From Brevibacterium daeguense (GTDB lineage: Bacteria; Actinomycetota; Actinomycetes; Actinomycetales; Brevibacteriaceae), in the NCBI RefSeq assembly GCF_021729135.1, contig NZ_JAJTWW010000009.1, positions 160,151-224,150 on the forward strand: a stretch of 64,000 nt of DNA. The letters run 5' to 3'. Position 1 is the first letter of the stretch, and every line of letters begins with the position of its first letter. The position numbers and the translations under genes are program-made. Below are positions 50,265-59,113 of the stretch, piece after piece. The notes below the pieces were generated by a model that was given only the letters and a program-made list of their open reading frames with translations, did not search any database and was not told the DNA's origin.

Positions 50265-51205
50265 CCTCCCTGCTGCTCAGCCCGGCCGGCGTCGGCGTCC
50301 TCGCTCTCGCGGCGGCGCTGCTCATCACTGTCTACCTCATCGTGTCCCCGGGCCCGGCCCGGGTGCCGCGCGAACGGCGCAGGCCCGCCGACGCCGCCGA
50401 CACCGGCATCCTGACGCGCGTCGCGAACCTGGCGACCAGCGCAATCGAGCGGGTCCTGCGCAGCCGCGGGGGCCCCGGCGCCGACGTGCTCGAGGAAGCC
50501 GGGGTCAAGATGCGCCTGCAGGACTTCGCCTTCCTCGTCATCGTCTCCAGCCTGGCTGCCGGGGCCGTCGGCATGGTGCTGTCGGGGCTGCTCCTCGGGG
50601 TGGTGCTGGCCGTGCTCGCACCCGTGGGCGCCAGGATCGCCCTGCAGGTGCTGGCCAAGCGCCGGCGCAGGGCCTTCGCCGAGCAGCTCGACGACTCGCT
50701 GCAGCTGATGGCGAGCAGCCTCAGGGCGGGTCACAGCATGCTCCAGGCGCTCGCCTCGGTCGCCCGGGAGGCGGAGCAGCCGACCTCGGAGGAATTCACC
50801 CGCATCATCAACGAGACCCGGATCGGCAGGGAGATGGGGGAGGCGCTCGAGGAGACGGCCGAGCGGATGGGCAGCCAGGACTTCGTGTGGGTGACCCAGG
50901 CCATCGCGATCAACCGGGAGGTCGGCGGCAACCTCGCAGAGGTGCTCGACGGCGTCGGTCATACCATCCGCGAGCGCAATCAGATCCGGCGGCAGGTGGC
51001 GGCGCTGGCGTCCGAGGGCAAGATGTCGGCGTACGTGCTCATGGCGCTGCCCTTCGGGATCATCGGCTTCCTCGCCATCACAAGCCGTGAGTACATCATG
51101 GCGTTCACCACGGGCCTGCTGGGGTACAGCCTGATCGGGATCTCCGTCGTGCTGCTGATCGTCGGTGGCCTGTGGCTGCGCAAGGTCGTCAACTTCAAGT
51201 TCTGA
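50261..51205 (+). CDS. tadB: Tad platform protein TadB
   Basis: The 314-residue protein has membrane helices at about 5-26, 85-125, 255-275 and 285-303, and a cytoplasmic GspF/T2SSF domain (about 140-245: DDSLQLMASSLRAGHSMLQA, then NREVGGNLAEVLD). It forms the inner-membrane platform with TadC. The GTG start overlaps the tadA stop (GTGA). Confidence 0.92.
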   Translation: MTSLLLSPAGVGVLALAAALLITVYLIVSPGPARVPRERRRPADAADTGILTRVANLATSAIERVLRSRGGPGADVLEEAGVKMRLQDFAFLVIVSSLAAGAVGMVLSGLLLGVVLAVLAPVGARIALQVLAKRRRRAFAEQLDDSLQLMASSLRAGHSMLQALASVAREAEQPTSEEFTRIINETRIGREMGEALEETAERMGSQDFVWVTQAIAINREVGGNLAEVLDGVGHTIRERNQIRRQVAALASEGKMSAYVLMALPFGIIGFLAITSREYIMAFTTGLLGYSLIGISVVLLIVGGLWLRKVVNFKF

Positions 51206-51270
51206 TTTCCGTTCCCCCGTCCTGCACTCGCCCCGACCGGTTCGGGGCTCGCACTCCGGAAGGAGACCTC

Positions 51271-52170
51271 GTGTCACCCCTGCTTCTGCTCGGCGTCCTC
51301 GCCGTGAGCGCCTCCTGCGCGCTGGCCGGACTGGCCGTGATCAGCGGCTTCGACGGCGTCCACCGCCGCAGCGTCGCCAACCTCCGCCGCGGGGAGACCC
51401 GCGGCGCGGCCTCCTCGCCGGCCGAGAAATCGGCTCTGAGCACCGCGCGGCAGTGGTTCTTCGCAGTGGCCTTCCGGCTGACCCCGAGGAGCATGGTGCG
51501 CCGACTGGAGGGACTGCTGACCCGCGCCGGGCGGCCGCCGAAATGGCCGCTCCAGCGGCTCGTCGCGGCGAAGCCGACTCTCGCGGTGATCGCCGGCGGC
51601 CTGAGCCTGCTGATCCTGCTCCAGTCGCCGGGTGCCCGGTCGCTGCTGCTCGGACTGGCGGTCGCCACGGTGGCCTACTTCCTCCCCGAGCTGCTGCTGT
51701 ACAGCCGTGGCAAGGAGCGCAGGCAGCAGATCGGCCTCGACCTGGCGGACACGCTGGACCAGATGACCATTGCCGTCGAGGCGGGTCTCGGCTTCGACGG
51801 GGCGATGTCACGGGCCGGGAAGAACGGCACCGGGCCGCTGGCCGAGGAGCTGGTCCGCACGCTGCAGGACATCAAGGTGGGCCGATCCCGCCGGCAGGCC
51901 TACGAGGAGCTGGCCGTCCGCACTGACGTCCCCGACCTGCGCCGCTTCATCCGCGCCATCGTGCAGGCCGACATGTACGGCATCGCCGTGGCCGACGTGC
52001 TGCGCACCCAGGCAGCGGAGATGCGCATGAAGCGCAGGCAGCGCGCCGAGGAGAAGGCCATGCAGATCCCGGTCAAGGTCATCTTCCCGCTGATGCTGTG
52101 CATCCTGCCCGTCCTCTTCATCGTGATCCTGGGTCCGACGGTGATCAACGCCATGGGTGCCTTCGGCTGA
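51271..52170 (+). CDS. tadC: Tad platform protein TadC
   Basis: A 299-residue protein with the same helix-T2SSF-helix plan as TadB: helices at about 4-22 and 98-138, a cytoplasmic segment with DLADTLDQMTIAVEAGLGFD and FIRAIVQADMYGIAVADVL, and C-terminal helices (FPLMLCILPVLFIVILG). GGAAGGAGA precedes the GTG at 51271. It partners TadB. Confidence 0.92.
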   Translation: MSPLLLLGVLAVSASCALAGLAVISGFDGVHRRSVANLRRGETRGAASSPAEKSALSTARQWFFAVAFRLTPRSMVRRLEGLLTRAGRPPKWPLQRLVAAKPTLAVIAGGLSLLILLQSPGARSLLLGLAVATVAYFLPELLLYSRGKERRQQIGLDLADTLDQMTIAVEAGLGFDGAMSRAGKNGTGPLAEELVRTLQDIKVGRSRRQAYEELAVRTDVPDLRRFIRAIVQADMYGIAVADVLRTQAAEMRMKRRQRAEEKAMQIPVKVIFPLMLCILPVLFIVILGPTVINAMGAFG

Positions 52171-52171
52171 T

Positions 52172-52930
52172 ATGGGGTATGCCATGGGGGACCCGGCGAT
52201 CATCCTGACAGCGGGAGCAGCGGGAGCAGCGGGAGCAGCGGGAGCAGCGGGAGCAGCGGGAGCAGCGGGAGCGCTCGCGCTAGCCGTCACTCCGCTGATC
52301 CGCCGCTTCGTCCCCGCCGACTCCTCGCGGCTGCTGCGCTGGGGGCATGTGCCCCTCGCCGTTCTGCTCGGCGCCGGGGCCGCAGCGCTGGCCGATTCCT
52401 GGGCCGAGGCGCTCGCCTTCTCCGTGCTCGCGGTCGCCTGTGCCGCCCTGGTCGTCATCGACGTGGCCGTCCACCGGCTCCCGGACCTCATCGTCGGTCC
52501 CGCGTACCTCGTCTTCTTCGCGGCCCTGGCCGTGGCGGCGTGGACCGGCGGGGCTAGCGGGAGCACCGCCGGGCGGCTCGACGGCGCCGGCGAGTGGGGC
52601 GATCTCGGGCGGGCGGTCGTGGCCGCCGTCGCGATGACGGCCGTCTACTTCGTCCTCGCGCTGATCTCGCCGGCCGGGCTCGGGCTGGGCGACGTCAAGT
52701 TCTCCGGCCTGCTCGGCGCCTTCCTCGGCTGGCACGGCTGGCCCCAGGTGTACCTGGGCACGCTGAGCGCCTTCGTCATCAACGCGCTGGTCGCTCTCGT
52801 GGTGCTGCTGGCGACGCGCAGCCGGCGGTCGGAGGGTCTGCAGGCGGGCGCCGAGGCGCGCACCAGGGAAGTGCCGTTCGGGCCGTCCATGGTCATGGGC
52901 TCGGTCGTGGGTGTTCTCAGTGGAATGTGA
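52172..52930 (+). CDS. Type IV prepilin peptidase (A24 family, TadV/CpaA-like)
   Basis: A 252-residue membrane protease with both catalytic aspartate motifs, DVAVHRLPD (about 105) and GLGLGDVKFSG (about 175), plus six or more helices. It lacks the N-terminal methyltransferase zinc domain, as in Tad-type enzymes. It should cut Flp, TadE and TadG at the G-x4-E motif. The N-terminal helix is built from GAA repeats. The start is ambiguous: ATG 52172 is used, with ATG 52184 also possible and no clear ribosome site, so coupling to tadC is likely. Confidence 0.85.
   Translation: MGYAMGDPAIILTAGAAGAAGAAGAAGAAGAAGALALAVTPLIRRFVPADSSRLLRWGHVPLAVLLGAGAAALADSWAEALAFSVLAVACAALVVIDVAVHRLPDLIVGPAYLVFFAALAVAAWTGGASGSTAGRLDGAGEWGDLGRAVVAAVAMTAVYFVLALISPAGLGLGDVKFSGLLGAFLGWHGWPQVYLGTLSAFVINALVALVVLLATRSRRSEGLQAGAEARTREVPFGPSMVMGSVVGVLSGM
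52210..52268 (+). repeat. 9-bp microsatellite encoding Gly-Ala-Ala units in the prepilin peptidase
   Basis: GGGAGCAGC is repeated about six times without change, coding for GAA tripeptides in the first membrane helix. Length changes would be in frame but would alter the helix length and hydrophobicity. Confidence 0.9.
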
Positions 52931-53046
52931 GCGAGCGACCTGAACCGGAGGGCAGCGGGCGCGCGGGCCGCCGGCGGCGGCGCGTCGGCCCCCGGCGGCG
53001 GCGCGTCGGCCCCCGGCGGCGCAGCCTCGGCCGTGGTGGCGCAGCC

Positions 53047-53640
53047 TCAGCTGCGGTGGCCCAGCCCCTCGCGCGGTTCGATCCACAGCCCTTCGGCACG
53101 CACCCGCACCTCGCCGTGGCACAGGATCTCGCCCTCCATGAACCGCTTGCGGCCGTCGTGCCGGGCAGTCCGCCCGACGACGACGAGCGGCTCGCCGACG
53201 GGCGTGGCCGCATCGTAGGAGACGTTGAGGTAGCGGGTGTAGGAGCGCGGACGGCCGCCCGCATTCGCCGCATTGCCGAGCACGTGATCCAGCATGGTGG
53301 CGACGATCCCACCGTGGACGCGGCCAGGAGGACCCTGGTACTGCAGCGGCAGCGTCAGCTCGCAGCGCGACTCATCGCCGTCCCACTCGATGAGCATCGG
53401 CGGGGCGATCGGGTTGCGGGCCGAGGACGCCGGCGTGATGTCGTCGGGGATGTGCCCGGCCGACCGGTGGGGGTCCGCCACGGTCACCTGCTGGGGGCGG
53501 GCGGCCGCCTCGGCGAGCTTGTCCGCGATGAAGGCGACGTGCTCGGCCAGGCGAGCCTCGTCCGTCTCCGCCACGAGGGTGTGGATGAGCTCGCGGGTCA
53601 GGCGCGCGGTGTATTCGGTGAAGGGTGGCGTCGGCATCAT
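53047..53640 (-). CDS. PaaI-like hotdog-fold acyl-CoA thioesterase
   Basis: A 197-residue protein with a hotdog domain in its C-terminal two-thirds: LPLQYQGPPGRVHGGIVATM carries the conserved HGG of PaaI/THEM4-type thioesterases, followed by LDHVLGNAANAGG and the YTRYLNVSYDAATPVGEPL strand region. It hydrolyses acyl-CoA, perhaps to regulate CoA pools in this catabolic region. Two adjacent ATGs (53640, 53637) are possible. It is divergent from the ligase at 53842 and shares the operator-like element 3. Confidence 0.85.
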   Translation of the reverse strand: MMPTPPFTEYTARLTRELIHTLVAETDEARLAEHVAFIADKLAEAAARPQQVTVADPHRSAGHIPDDITPASSARNPIAPPMLIEWDGDESRCELTLPLQYQGPPGRVHGGIVATMLDHVLGNAANAGGRPRSYTRYLNVSYDAATPVGEPLVVVGRTARHDGRKRFMEGEILCHGEVRVRAEGLWIEPREGLGHRS

Positions 53641-53770
53641 TCTCGTTTCAGTCAATCGGGCCGGTCGTGGGGGACCGGCGGCGGAGGGTGCGTCCCGAGT
53701 GAACCGCGGGGTTCATGCCGCCTCCGGGAGCGTCAGGGCTTGTGTGCAGGGGGAGTGCGAACTAGTCTAC

Positions 53771-53789
53771 TGAACAAGTGTTCGGTAAG
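53771..53789. promoter_or_regulatory. Operator-like element 3 of the acyl-CoA regulon
   Basis: TGAACAAGTGTTCGGTAAG shares 14 of 19 positions with both other copies. It contains the perfect palindrome GAACAAGTGTTC and lies just upstream of TATAGT (53796-53801), the likely -10 of the ligase gene. GAAC-N4-GTTC is also a Gram-positive LexA box, so SOS control is an alternative reading. Confidence 0.55.
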
Positions 53790-53841
53790 CCCGATTATAG
53801 TGCCGAGACGACCTTTCCTCACGAACAGTCACAAGGATGTG

Positions 53842-55392
53842 ATGTGCATGTACCCAGGCAAATGGGCTGCGGCCCAGCCCGACAAGCCGGCCGTGATCAT
53901 GGCCGACACCGGCCAGACGCTGAGCTATGCCCAGCTCGAGGAGCGCTCGCTGCGGCTGGCCAACCACTTCCGCAGCCTGGGCCTGAAGCCGGGCGACCAT
54001 GTGGCGATGATCGCGGAGAACCGGATGGAGATCATCGAGGCCTACTGGGCCGCGCTGCGGTCCGGCACCTTCATCACGATCGTCAACCGGCACCTGACCG
54101 TGCCGGAGAGCTCCTACATCATCCACGACTGCGACGCCGCGGTGGTGCTGATCTCTGCAGTCCTCGACACCGCGGAAGCCCTCAACGAGGACTGCCGGGA
54201 CATCCCGCACCGGATCTCCGTCGGCGGCACCCTGCCGGGAGCCGAGGAGTACGAGGCGGTGCTGGCCGCCTCGAGCGCGGTCAAGCCCGACTACGAACCC
54301 CGCGGCGACGACATGCTCTACTCCTCCGGCACCACCGGCAAGCCCAAGGGCATCCTGCCGGCGCTCAAGGACCAGCCGCTCGAGGACGAGAACATCCCGC
54401 TGATCCAGCTGTTCACCGCGCTGTACGGCTTCGACGACAGCTCCGTCTACCTGTCGCCGGCTCCGCTCTACCACGCCGCCCCGATCCGCTTCGTCATGAC
54501 CACCCACGCCCGTGGCGGCACTGCGGTGATCATGCCGAAGTTCGACCCGGAGGAGGCGCTGCGGCTGATCGAGAAGCACGGCGTGACGCACTCGCAGTGG
54601 GTGCCCACGATGTTCATCCGGATGCTCAAGCTGCCCGCGGAGGTGCAGGCGAAGTACGACGTGTCGAGCATGAGGGCCGCCATCCACGCCGCCGCCCCGT
54701 GCCCGATCGAGGTCAAGCGGGGCATGATCGAGTGGTGGGGCCCGGTGATCCACGAGTACTACGCGGCCACCGAGGCCAACGGCATCACCGTGATCAACAG
54801 CGAGGAAGCGCTCGCCAAGCCCGGCTCGGTGGGCCGGGACGGACTCATGGGGATCGCTCACATCTGCGGCCCCGACGGTGAGGAGCTGCCGACCGGTGAG
54901 ATCGGCACGATCTACTTCGAGCTGGAGGAGGGCCGCGAGCCCTTCGTCTACTACAAGGACGACGCGAAGACCACAGGCACCCGCCACCCGCAGCACGAGC
55001 GCTGGACGACCACCGGCGACCTCGGCTATCTGGACGAGGACCGCTACCTGTTCATGTCCGAGCGCAAGAGCTTCCTCATCATCACCGGCGGGGTCAACAT
55101 CTACCCGCAGGAGATCGAGAACGAGCTCGCTCTGCACCCCGACGTGAAGGACGTCGCCGTGATCGGGGAACCCGACGAGGAGCTCGGCGAGATCGTCGTG
55201 GCCTACCTGCAGGTCGAGGATCACGTCCGGCCCAGCCCGGAGTTCGCTGAAGAGGTGCGGCAGTGGCTGTCCGACAAGCTCGCCCGCTTCAAGATCCCGC
55301 GGGAGTTCCGCTTCATCGACGAGATGCCCAGGACTCCCACCGGCAAGCTCGTCAAGCGCAAGCTCACCGAGGTCCCGCAGGCCACCGCCTGA
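53842..55392 (+). CDS. Acyl-CoA synthetase (AMP-forming), FadD-like
   Basis: A 516-residue ANL ligase with YSSGTTGKPKGILPA as P-loop, YYAATEANG (A5), SERKSFLIITGGVNIYPQE (hinge/A8) and TPTGKLVKRK with the catalytic Lys. ERKSF instead of DRxKD is a mark of the FadD4/crotonobetaine-like branch. AAGGA precedes two in-frame ATGs (53842 and 53848); the first is used. It heads a run of co-directional acyl-CoA genes to 59052, with operator-like element 3 in its promoter. Confidence 0.91.
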   Translation: MCMYPGKWAAAQPDKPAVIMADTGQTLSYAQLEERSLRLANHFRSLGLKPGDHVAMIAENRMEIIEAYWAALRSGTFITIVNRHLTVPESSYIIHDCDAAVVLISAVLDTAEALNEDCRDIPHRISVGGTLPGAEEYEAVLAASSAVKPDYEPRGDDMLYSSGTTGKPKGILPALKDQPLEDENIPLIQLFTALYGFDDSSVYLSPAPLYHAAPIRFVMTTHARGGTAVIMPKFDPEEALRLIEKHGVTHSQWVPTMFIRMLKLPAEVQAKYDVSSMRAAIHAAAPCPIEVKRGMIEWWGPVIHEYYAATEANGITVINSEEALAKPGSVGRDGLMGIAHICGPDGEELPTGEIGTIYFELEEGREPFVYYKDDAKTTGTRHPQHERWTTTGDLGYLDEDRYLFMSERKSFLIITGGVNIYPQEIENELALHPDVKDVAVIGEPDEELGEIVVAYLQVEDHVRPSPEFAEEVRQWLSDKLARFKIPREFRFIDEMPRTPTGKLVKRKLTEVPQATA

Positions 55393-55471
55393 GGCGGCAC
55401 GAGCAGCCACCACCGCACCACTGATCCCCCGAACGCCCTACGCCACCTCTGCCAAGGAGAATCGAAACAGT

Positions 55472-56446
55472 ATGAAAGCCATTCACGTCACCACCCTCGA
55501 CGGTCCCGAGGCGGTCGAGCACGTCGACATCGAGCGTCCGAGCCCCGGCCCCGGCCAGATCCTCATCGAGGTCGCCGTTGCCGGCGTCACCTTCCCCGAG
55601 CTCCTGCAGACCCGAGGCATGTACCAGATCAAGCACGAGCTGCCCTTCGTTCTCGGCTCAGAGGCCGCCGGAGTGGTCGTCGAGGCCGGCGAGGGCTCGA
55701 AGTTCTCGGTCGGGGACCGCGTTGCCGCGATCACCGGCCGTGACACCTTCGCTGAGTATTTCGTCGCCGACGACACCAACGCGGTGAAGATCCCGGACTC
55801 GCTGAGCATGCTTCATGCCGCTGCAATGCCCATGAACCTCTTCACCGCCGACTTCTCCCTGCGGATCCGCGGTGACCTCCAGCCGGGCCAGACGCTCCTC
55901 GTCCACGGGGCAGCCGGCGGATTGGGTTCGGCAGGCGTGCAGCTGGGGCTGGCGATGGGCGCCGAGGTGATCGCCGTGGTGTCCACGGATGACAAGGCCG
56001 ACATGGTCAGGTCCCTGGGTGCGACCCACGTCGTCAAGGCGGACGGCTTCAAGGACGCCGTGCTCGAGATCTACCCCGAGGGCGTGGACTACGTCTTCGA
56101 CCCAGTGGGCGGCGACCGCTTCACCGACTCGATCCGCACGCTCAAGCGCTTCGGGCACCTCCAGGTGCTCGGGTTCACCGCCGGTGAGATCCCCACCATC
56201 AAGGTCAACCGCCTGCTGCTCAAGAACGTCTCCGTGGACGGTGTGGCCTGGGGTGAAGCCCGCCGCGATGAGACAGTGCGGATCGACGAGCAGTGGAATG
56301 CCATCCTCCCCTTCGTGGAGGCCGGCAAGCTGAACCCGCACATTCATGCCACCTTCCCCCTGGAGAAGGCTGCCGAGGCGATCTCGGTGCTCGACCAGCG
56401 TGCCGTGCTCGGCAAGGTCATGCTCGAGGTCAAGCCCGAATCCTGA
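55472..56446 (+). CDS. NADPH:quinone oxidoreductase-like MDR (zinc-free)
   Basis: A 324-residue medium-chain reductase: an N-terminal GroES-like domain without zinc ligands (PGPGQILIEVAVAGVTFPEL), and a Rossmann fold with HGAAGGLGSAGVQLGLAMGA for NADPH. YEG-type and FDPVGGDRFTDS motifs are in the second half. Relatives reduce quinones, enoyl-thioesters or 2-enoyl-CoAs, which in this setting suggests an enoyl-CoA or carbonyl reduction step. AAGGAGA precedes the ATG. Confidence 0.88.
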   Translation: MKAIHVTTLDGPEAVEHVDIERPSPGPGQILIEVAVAGVTFPELLQTRGMYQIKHELPFVLGSEAAGVVVEAGEGSKFSVGDRVAAITGRDTFAEYFVADDTNAVKIPDSLSMLHAAAMPMNLFTADFSLRIRGDLQPGQTLLVHGAAGGLGSAGVQLGLAMGAEVIAVVSTDDKADMVRSLGATHVVKADGFKDAVLEIYPEGVDYVFDPVGGDRFTDSIRTLKRFGHLQVLGFTAGEIPTIKVNRLLLKNVSVDGVAWGEARRDETVRIDEQWNAILPFVEAGKLNPHIHATFPLEKAAEAISVLDQRAVLGKVMLEVKPES

Positions 56447-56535
56447 TCTCCTGATCCACCCGGCCGCTCCGGCCGATTCCCTTTGAGCGGCACCGCCACA
56501 TCTCCGGCGCTGCCGCGCCCTTCGAAAGGAACATC

Positions 56536-57327
56536 ATGTCCGAACAGCAGACCGTGACCGACCAGCACCTCAAGGTGTCGGTGGACAACGGCGTCATGAC
56601 CATCCAGTTCAACCGCCCGCAGGCGCTCAACGCCGTCACCCGCGAGGTCATCCTCGCCCTCGACGAGGCGATCGAGCGCGCCGCGACGGAGGCGCGGGCC
56701 GTCGTCATCACCGGTGACGAGCGCTCGTTCTGCTCGGGTGCCGACCTGGCCGGTGCCGCCAACAGCAGCGGGGGAGGAGGAGGCGTCGGCCTCGACGTCG
56801 TCAACGCTCTCATCCGCAAGATCCGCGACCTGCAGGTCCCGACCGTCGCCGCCGTGTCCGGCCCCGCCGCCGGCGTGGGCTGCTCGCTCGCGCTGATCTG
56901 CGACTACGTGGTCATGAGCGAGAACTCCTACCTCATGCTCGCCTTCACCAGGATCGGCCTGATGCCCGACGGCGGTGCCACGGCGCTCGTCGCCGCCTCG
57001 GCCGGACGCCACCGTGCGCTCCGGATGGCGCTGACCGCGGAGAAGGTCAAGGCTCCCACCGCTCTCGAATGGGGTCTGGCCTCGGAGGTCGCCTCCGCCG
57101 ACACCTACCTGCAGCGCGCGCAGGAGATCGCGACGACCTTCGCGCAGGGGCCGACCCTGTCGCTGGGCATCACGGAGGCCGCGATCAACCAGGCCGCGCT
57201 GTCCGAGCTCGACGCCGCGCTCGACCGCGAGCTCGAGGGACAGGCCACGCTCAGCGCCACCGCCGATTTCAAGGAGGGCGTCCAGGCGTTCCTCCAGAAG
57301 CGCACCGCGAAGTTCGAGGGGAAGTGA
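56536..57327 (+). CDS. Enoyl-CoA hydratase/isomerase, PaaG-like active site
   Basis: A 263-residue crotonase with the oxyanion-hole motifs RSFCSGADLAG and SGPAAGVGCSLAL. At the position of the second catalytic Glu it has Asp in GLMPDGGAT, as in PaaG and other isomerases, so a double-bond or ring isomerase is as likely as a hydratase. It has a Gly-rich insert after the first motif (NSSGGGGGVG). GAAAGGA precedes the ATG. It is followed by an SDR five bases later. Confidence 0.88.
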   Translation: MSEQQTVTDQHLKVSVDNGVMTIQFNRPQALNAVTREVILALDEAIERAATEARAVVITGDERSFCSGADLAGAANSSGGGGGVGLDVVNALIRKIRDLQVPTVAAVSGPAAGVGCSLALICDYVVMSENSYLMLAFTRIGLMPDGGATALVAASAGRHRALRMALTAEKVKAPTALEWGLASEVASADTYLQRAQEIATTFAQGPTLSLGITEAAINQAALSELDAALDRELEGQATLSATADFKEGVQAFLQKRTAKFEGK

Positions 57328-57332
57328 CAGCC

Positions 57333-58097
57333 ATGGCTGATTTCAACGATCTCACCGGCCAGGTCGCCGTCGTCACCGGCGGCAACAACGGCATCGGGCT
57401 GGGAATGGCGCGCGGGCTGGCACAGTCGGGCGCCTCGGTGGCCATCTGGGGACGCAATGCCGAGCGCAACGCGCAGGCCGAGGCGGAGCTCTCCGAGTTC
57501 TCGAAGGCCAAGGCCTTCGCATGCGACGTGGCCGACCGCGACCAGGTCGCCGAGGCGATGGCCGGCACCATCGAGGAGTTCGGCAGGGTCGACAGCCTGA
57601 TCGCGAATGCGGGGATCGGCGGCAAGAAGGGGCCGTTCCACGAGATGGAGATCCAGGAGTTTCACGGCATCGCCTCGGTCAACGTCGATGGCGTGGTGCT
57701 GAGCTTCCAGGCGGCCATCAAGGAGTTCCTCAAGCAGGAGTCCGGCGGCTCGCTGGTCGCGGTGTCGTCCCTGGCCGGCATCGAAGGTGCGGGCACCAAC
57801 ATCCACTACGGCGCCACCAAGGGCGCAGTGCTGGCGATCATGCGGGGAGTGGCCGCCGAGTACGGCCGCTACAACATCCGCGCCAACGCGATCCTGCCCG
57901 GCTGGATCGACACCGACATGACCGAGGGCGCAGTCGGCAGCGAGGTCTTCTGGGAGAAGGTCATCAAGCGCGTGCCGATCCGCCGCTGGGGCAAGCCCGA
58001 GGACTTCGCGGCGGCAGCGGTGTACCTCGCGGGCCCCGGCAGCAAGTACACCAGCGGTCAGCAGTTCGTCATCGACGGCGGCTACTCGATCTTCTGA
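57333..58097 (+). CDS. Short-chain dehydrogenase/reductase
   Basis: A 254-residue SDR: TGGNNGIGLGMARGL (cofactor loop), NAGIGG, catalytic Tyr-x3-Lys in YGATKGA, and NAILPGWIDTDMTEG. Arg after beta-2 (WGRNAER) favours NADP(H). Between an isomerase/hydratase and another hydratase, it may oxidise a hydroxyacyl-CoA or reduce a keto group. The ATG at 57333 lies five bases after the upstream stop codon. Confidence 0.9.
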   Translation: MADFNDLTGQVAVVTGGNNGIGLGMARGLAQSGASVAIWGRNAERNAQAEAELSEFSKAKAFACDVADRDQVAEAMAGTIEEFGRVDSLIANAGIGGKKGPFHEMEIQEFHGIASVNVDGVVLSFQAAIKEFLKQESGGSLVAVSSLAGIEGAGTNIHYGATKGAVLAIMRGVAAEYGRYNIRANAILPGWIDTDMTEGAVGSEVFWEKVIKRVPIRRWGKPEDFAAAAVYLAGPGSKYTSGQQFVIDGGYSIF

Positions 58098-58117
58098 GGC
58101 TCCACCCATCCCTCTCA

Positions 58118-58160
58118 ACGAAAGGACGAGGATGTCTGTAAGCGAAAGGACGACGATGTC
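58118..58160 (+). repeat. Duplicated ribosome site and start codon (24-bp offset)
   Basis: CGAAAGGACGAGGATGTC and CGAAAGGACGACGATGTC differ by one base, and their ATGs (58132 and 58156) are in frame. The shorter protein lacks eight residues. Confidence 0.85.
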
Positions 58161-59052
58161 CGAACTCGAGCACATCACCTACGAGGTGGCCGACCGGATC
58201 GCCACCGTCACCATCGATTCCCCGCAGACCAAGAACGCGTTCACCGCGCTCATGGGCAAGGAGCTCATCGACGCGTTCCGCCGCGCCGACGAGGACGACG
58301 ACGTCAAGGTCATCGTGTTCACCGGCAAGGGACGCTTCTTCTGCCCCGGCGCGGACCTGTCCTCCGGTGCGAACACCTTCGACTACGACGCCCGCGACTC
58401 GGCAGCCGTCGATGTCGCCGGTGACGGGGGAGAGACCATCGAGGGTGTCCGCCGTGACGGCGGTGGCCGGGTCTCCCTGGCCATCGCCGCGCTGCGCAAG
58501 CCCATCATCGTGGCCTTCAACGGCGCGGGTGTGGGCGTGGGCTCGACGATGACTCTGCCCTGCGACATCCGGATCGCCAGCGAGGACGCGAAGTTCGGCT
58601 TCGTGTTCGCCAAGCGCGGCATCATGCCCGAGGCCGCCTCCACCTGGTTCCTGCCCCGCGTGGTGGGCATCAACAAGGCGCTCGAATGGGTCTACACCGG
58701 GCGTGTGTTCGGCGCCCAGGAGGCGCTCGAGGCCGGCCTGGTCTCCCGCGTCGTCCCCGGCGACCAGCTGATGGACACCACCTACGAGCTCGCCCGCGAA
58801 CTCGTCGAGGGTTCCTCGGCGCTGACGATGGCCGCCGGCCGGAAGATGCTGTGGGGCATGCTCGGCGCCGACAACCCGTGGGAGGCCCACCGCCTGGACT
58901 CGAAGGGCATCTACGAGCTCGGCAAGATGGCCGATGCGAAGGAGGGCGTCACCTCCTTCCTGGAGAAGCGCGATCCGGAGTTCCCGGCCCGCATCCCGGC
59001 CGACTACCCGGAGTGGCTGCCAGACTTCCCCGGACCCCAGCCGGTCGAGTGA
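58132..59052 (+). CDS. Enoyl-CoA hydratase/isomerase family protein
   Basis: A 306-residue crotonase: FTGKGRFFCPGADLSSG and FNGAGVGVGSTMTLPCDIR form the oxyanion hole, and KRGIMPEAASTWFLPR supplies the catalytic Glu. An insert (about 85-115) with a Gly/Arg stretch precedes the second motif. Two in-frame ATGs, 58132 and 58156, each have their own GAAAGGACGA ribosome site because of a 24-bp duplication. It ends the acyl-CoA gene run; the terminator at 59080 follows. Confidence 0.9.
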   Translation: MSVSERTTMSELEHITYEVADRIATVTIDSPQTKNAFTALMGKELIDAFRRADEDDDVKVIVFTGKGRFFCPGADLSSGANTFDYDARDSAAVDVAGDGGETIEGVRRDGGGRVSLAIAALRKPIIVAFNGAGVGVGSTMTLPCDIRIASEDAKFGFVFAKRGIMPEAASTWFLPRVVGINKALEWVYTGRVFGAQEALEAGLVSRVVPGDQLMDTTYELARELVEGSSALTMAAGRKMLWGMLGADNPWEAHRLDSKGIYELGKMADAKEGVTSFLEKRDPEFPARIPADYPEWLPDFPGPQPVE

Positions 59053-59079
59053 TCCCGCTCGAACAGTGAGCGAGGCTGT

Positions 59080-59113
59080 GGGCCCGCCGTCGGCATGTGC
59101 CGGTGGCGGGCCC
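59080..59113 (+). terminator. Terminator of the acyl-CoA gene run
   Basis: GGGCCCGCC (59080-59088) pairs with GGCGGGCCC (59105-59113), and CGGCA (59091-59095) with TGCCG (59098-59102) inside, giving one long hairpin 28 bases after the hydratase stop codon. Confidence 0.85.
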
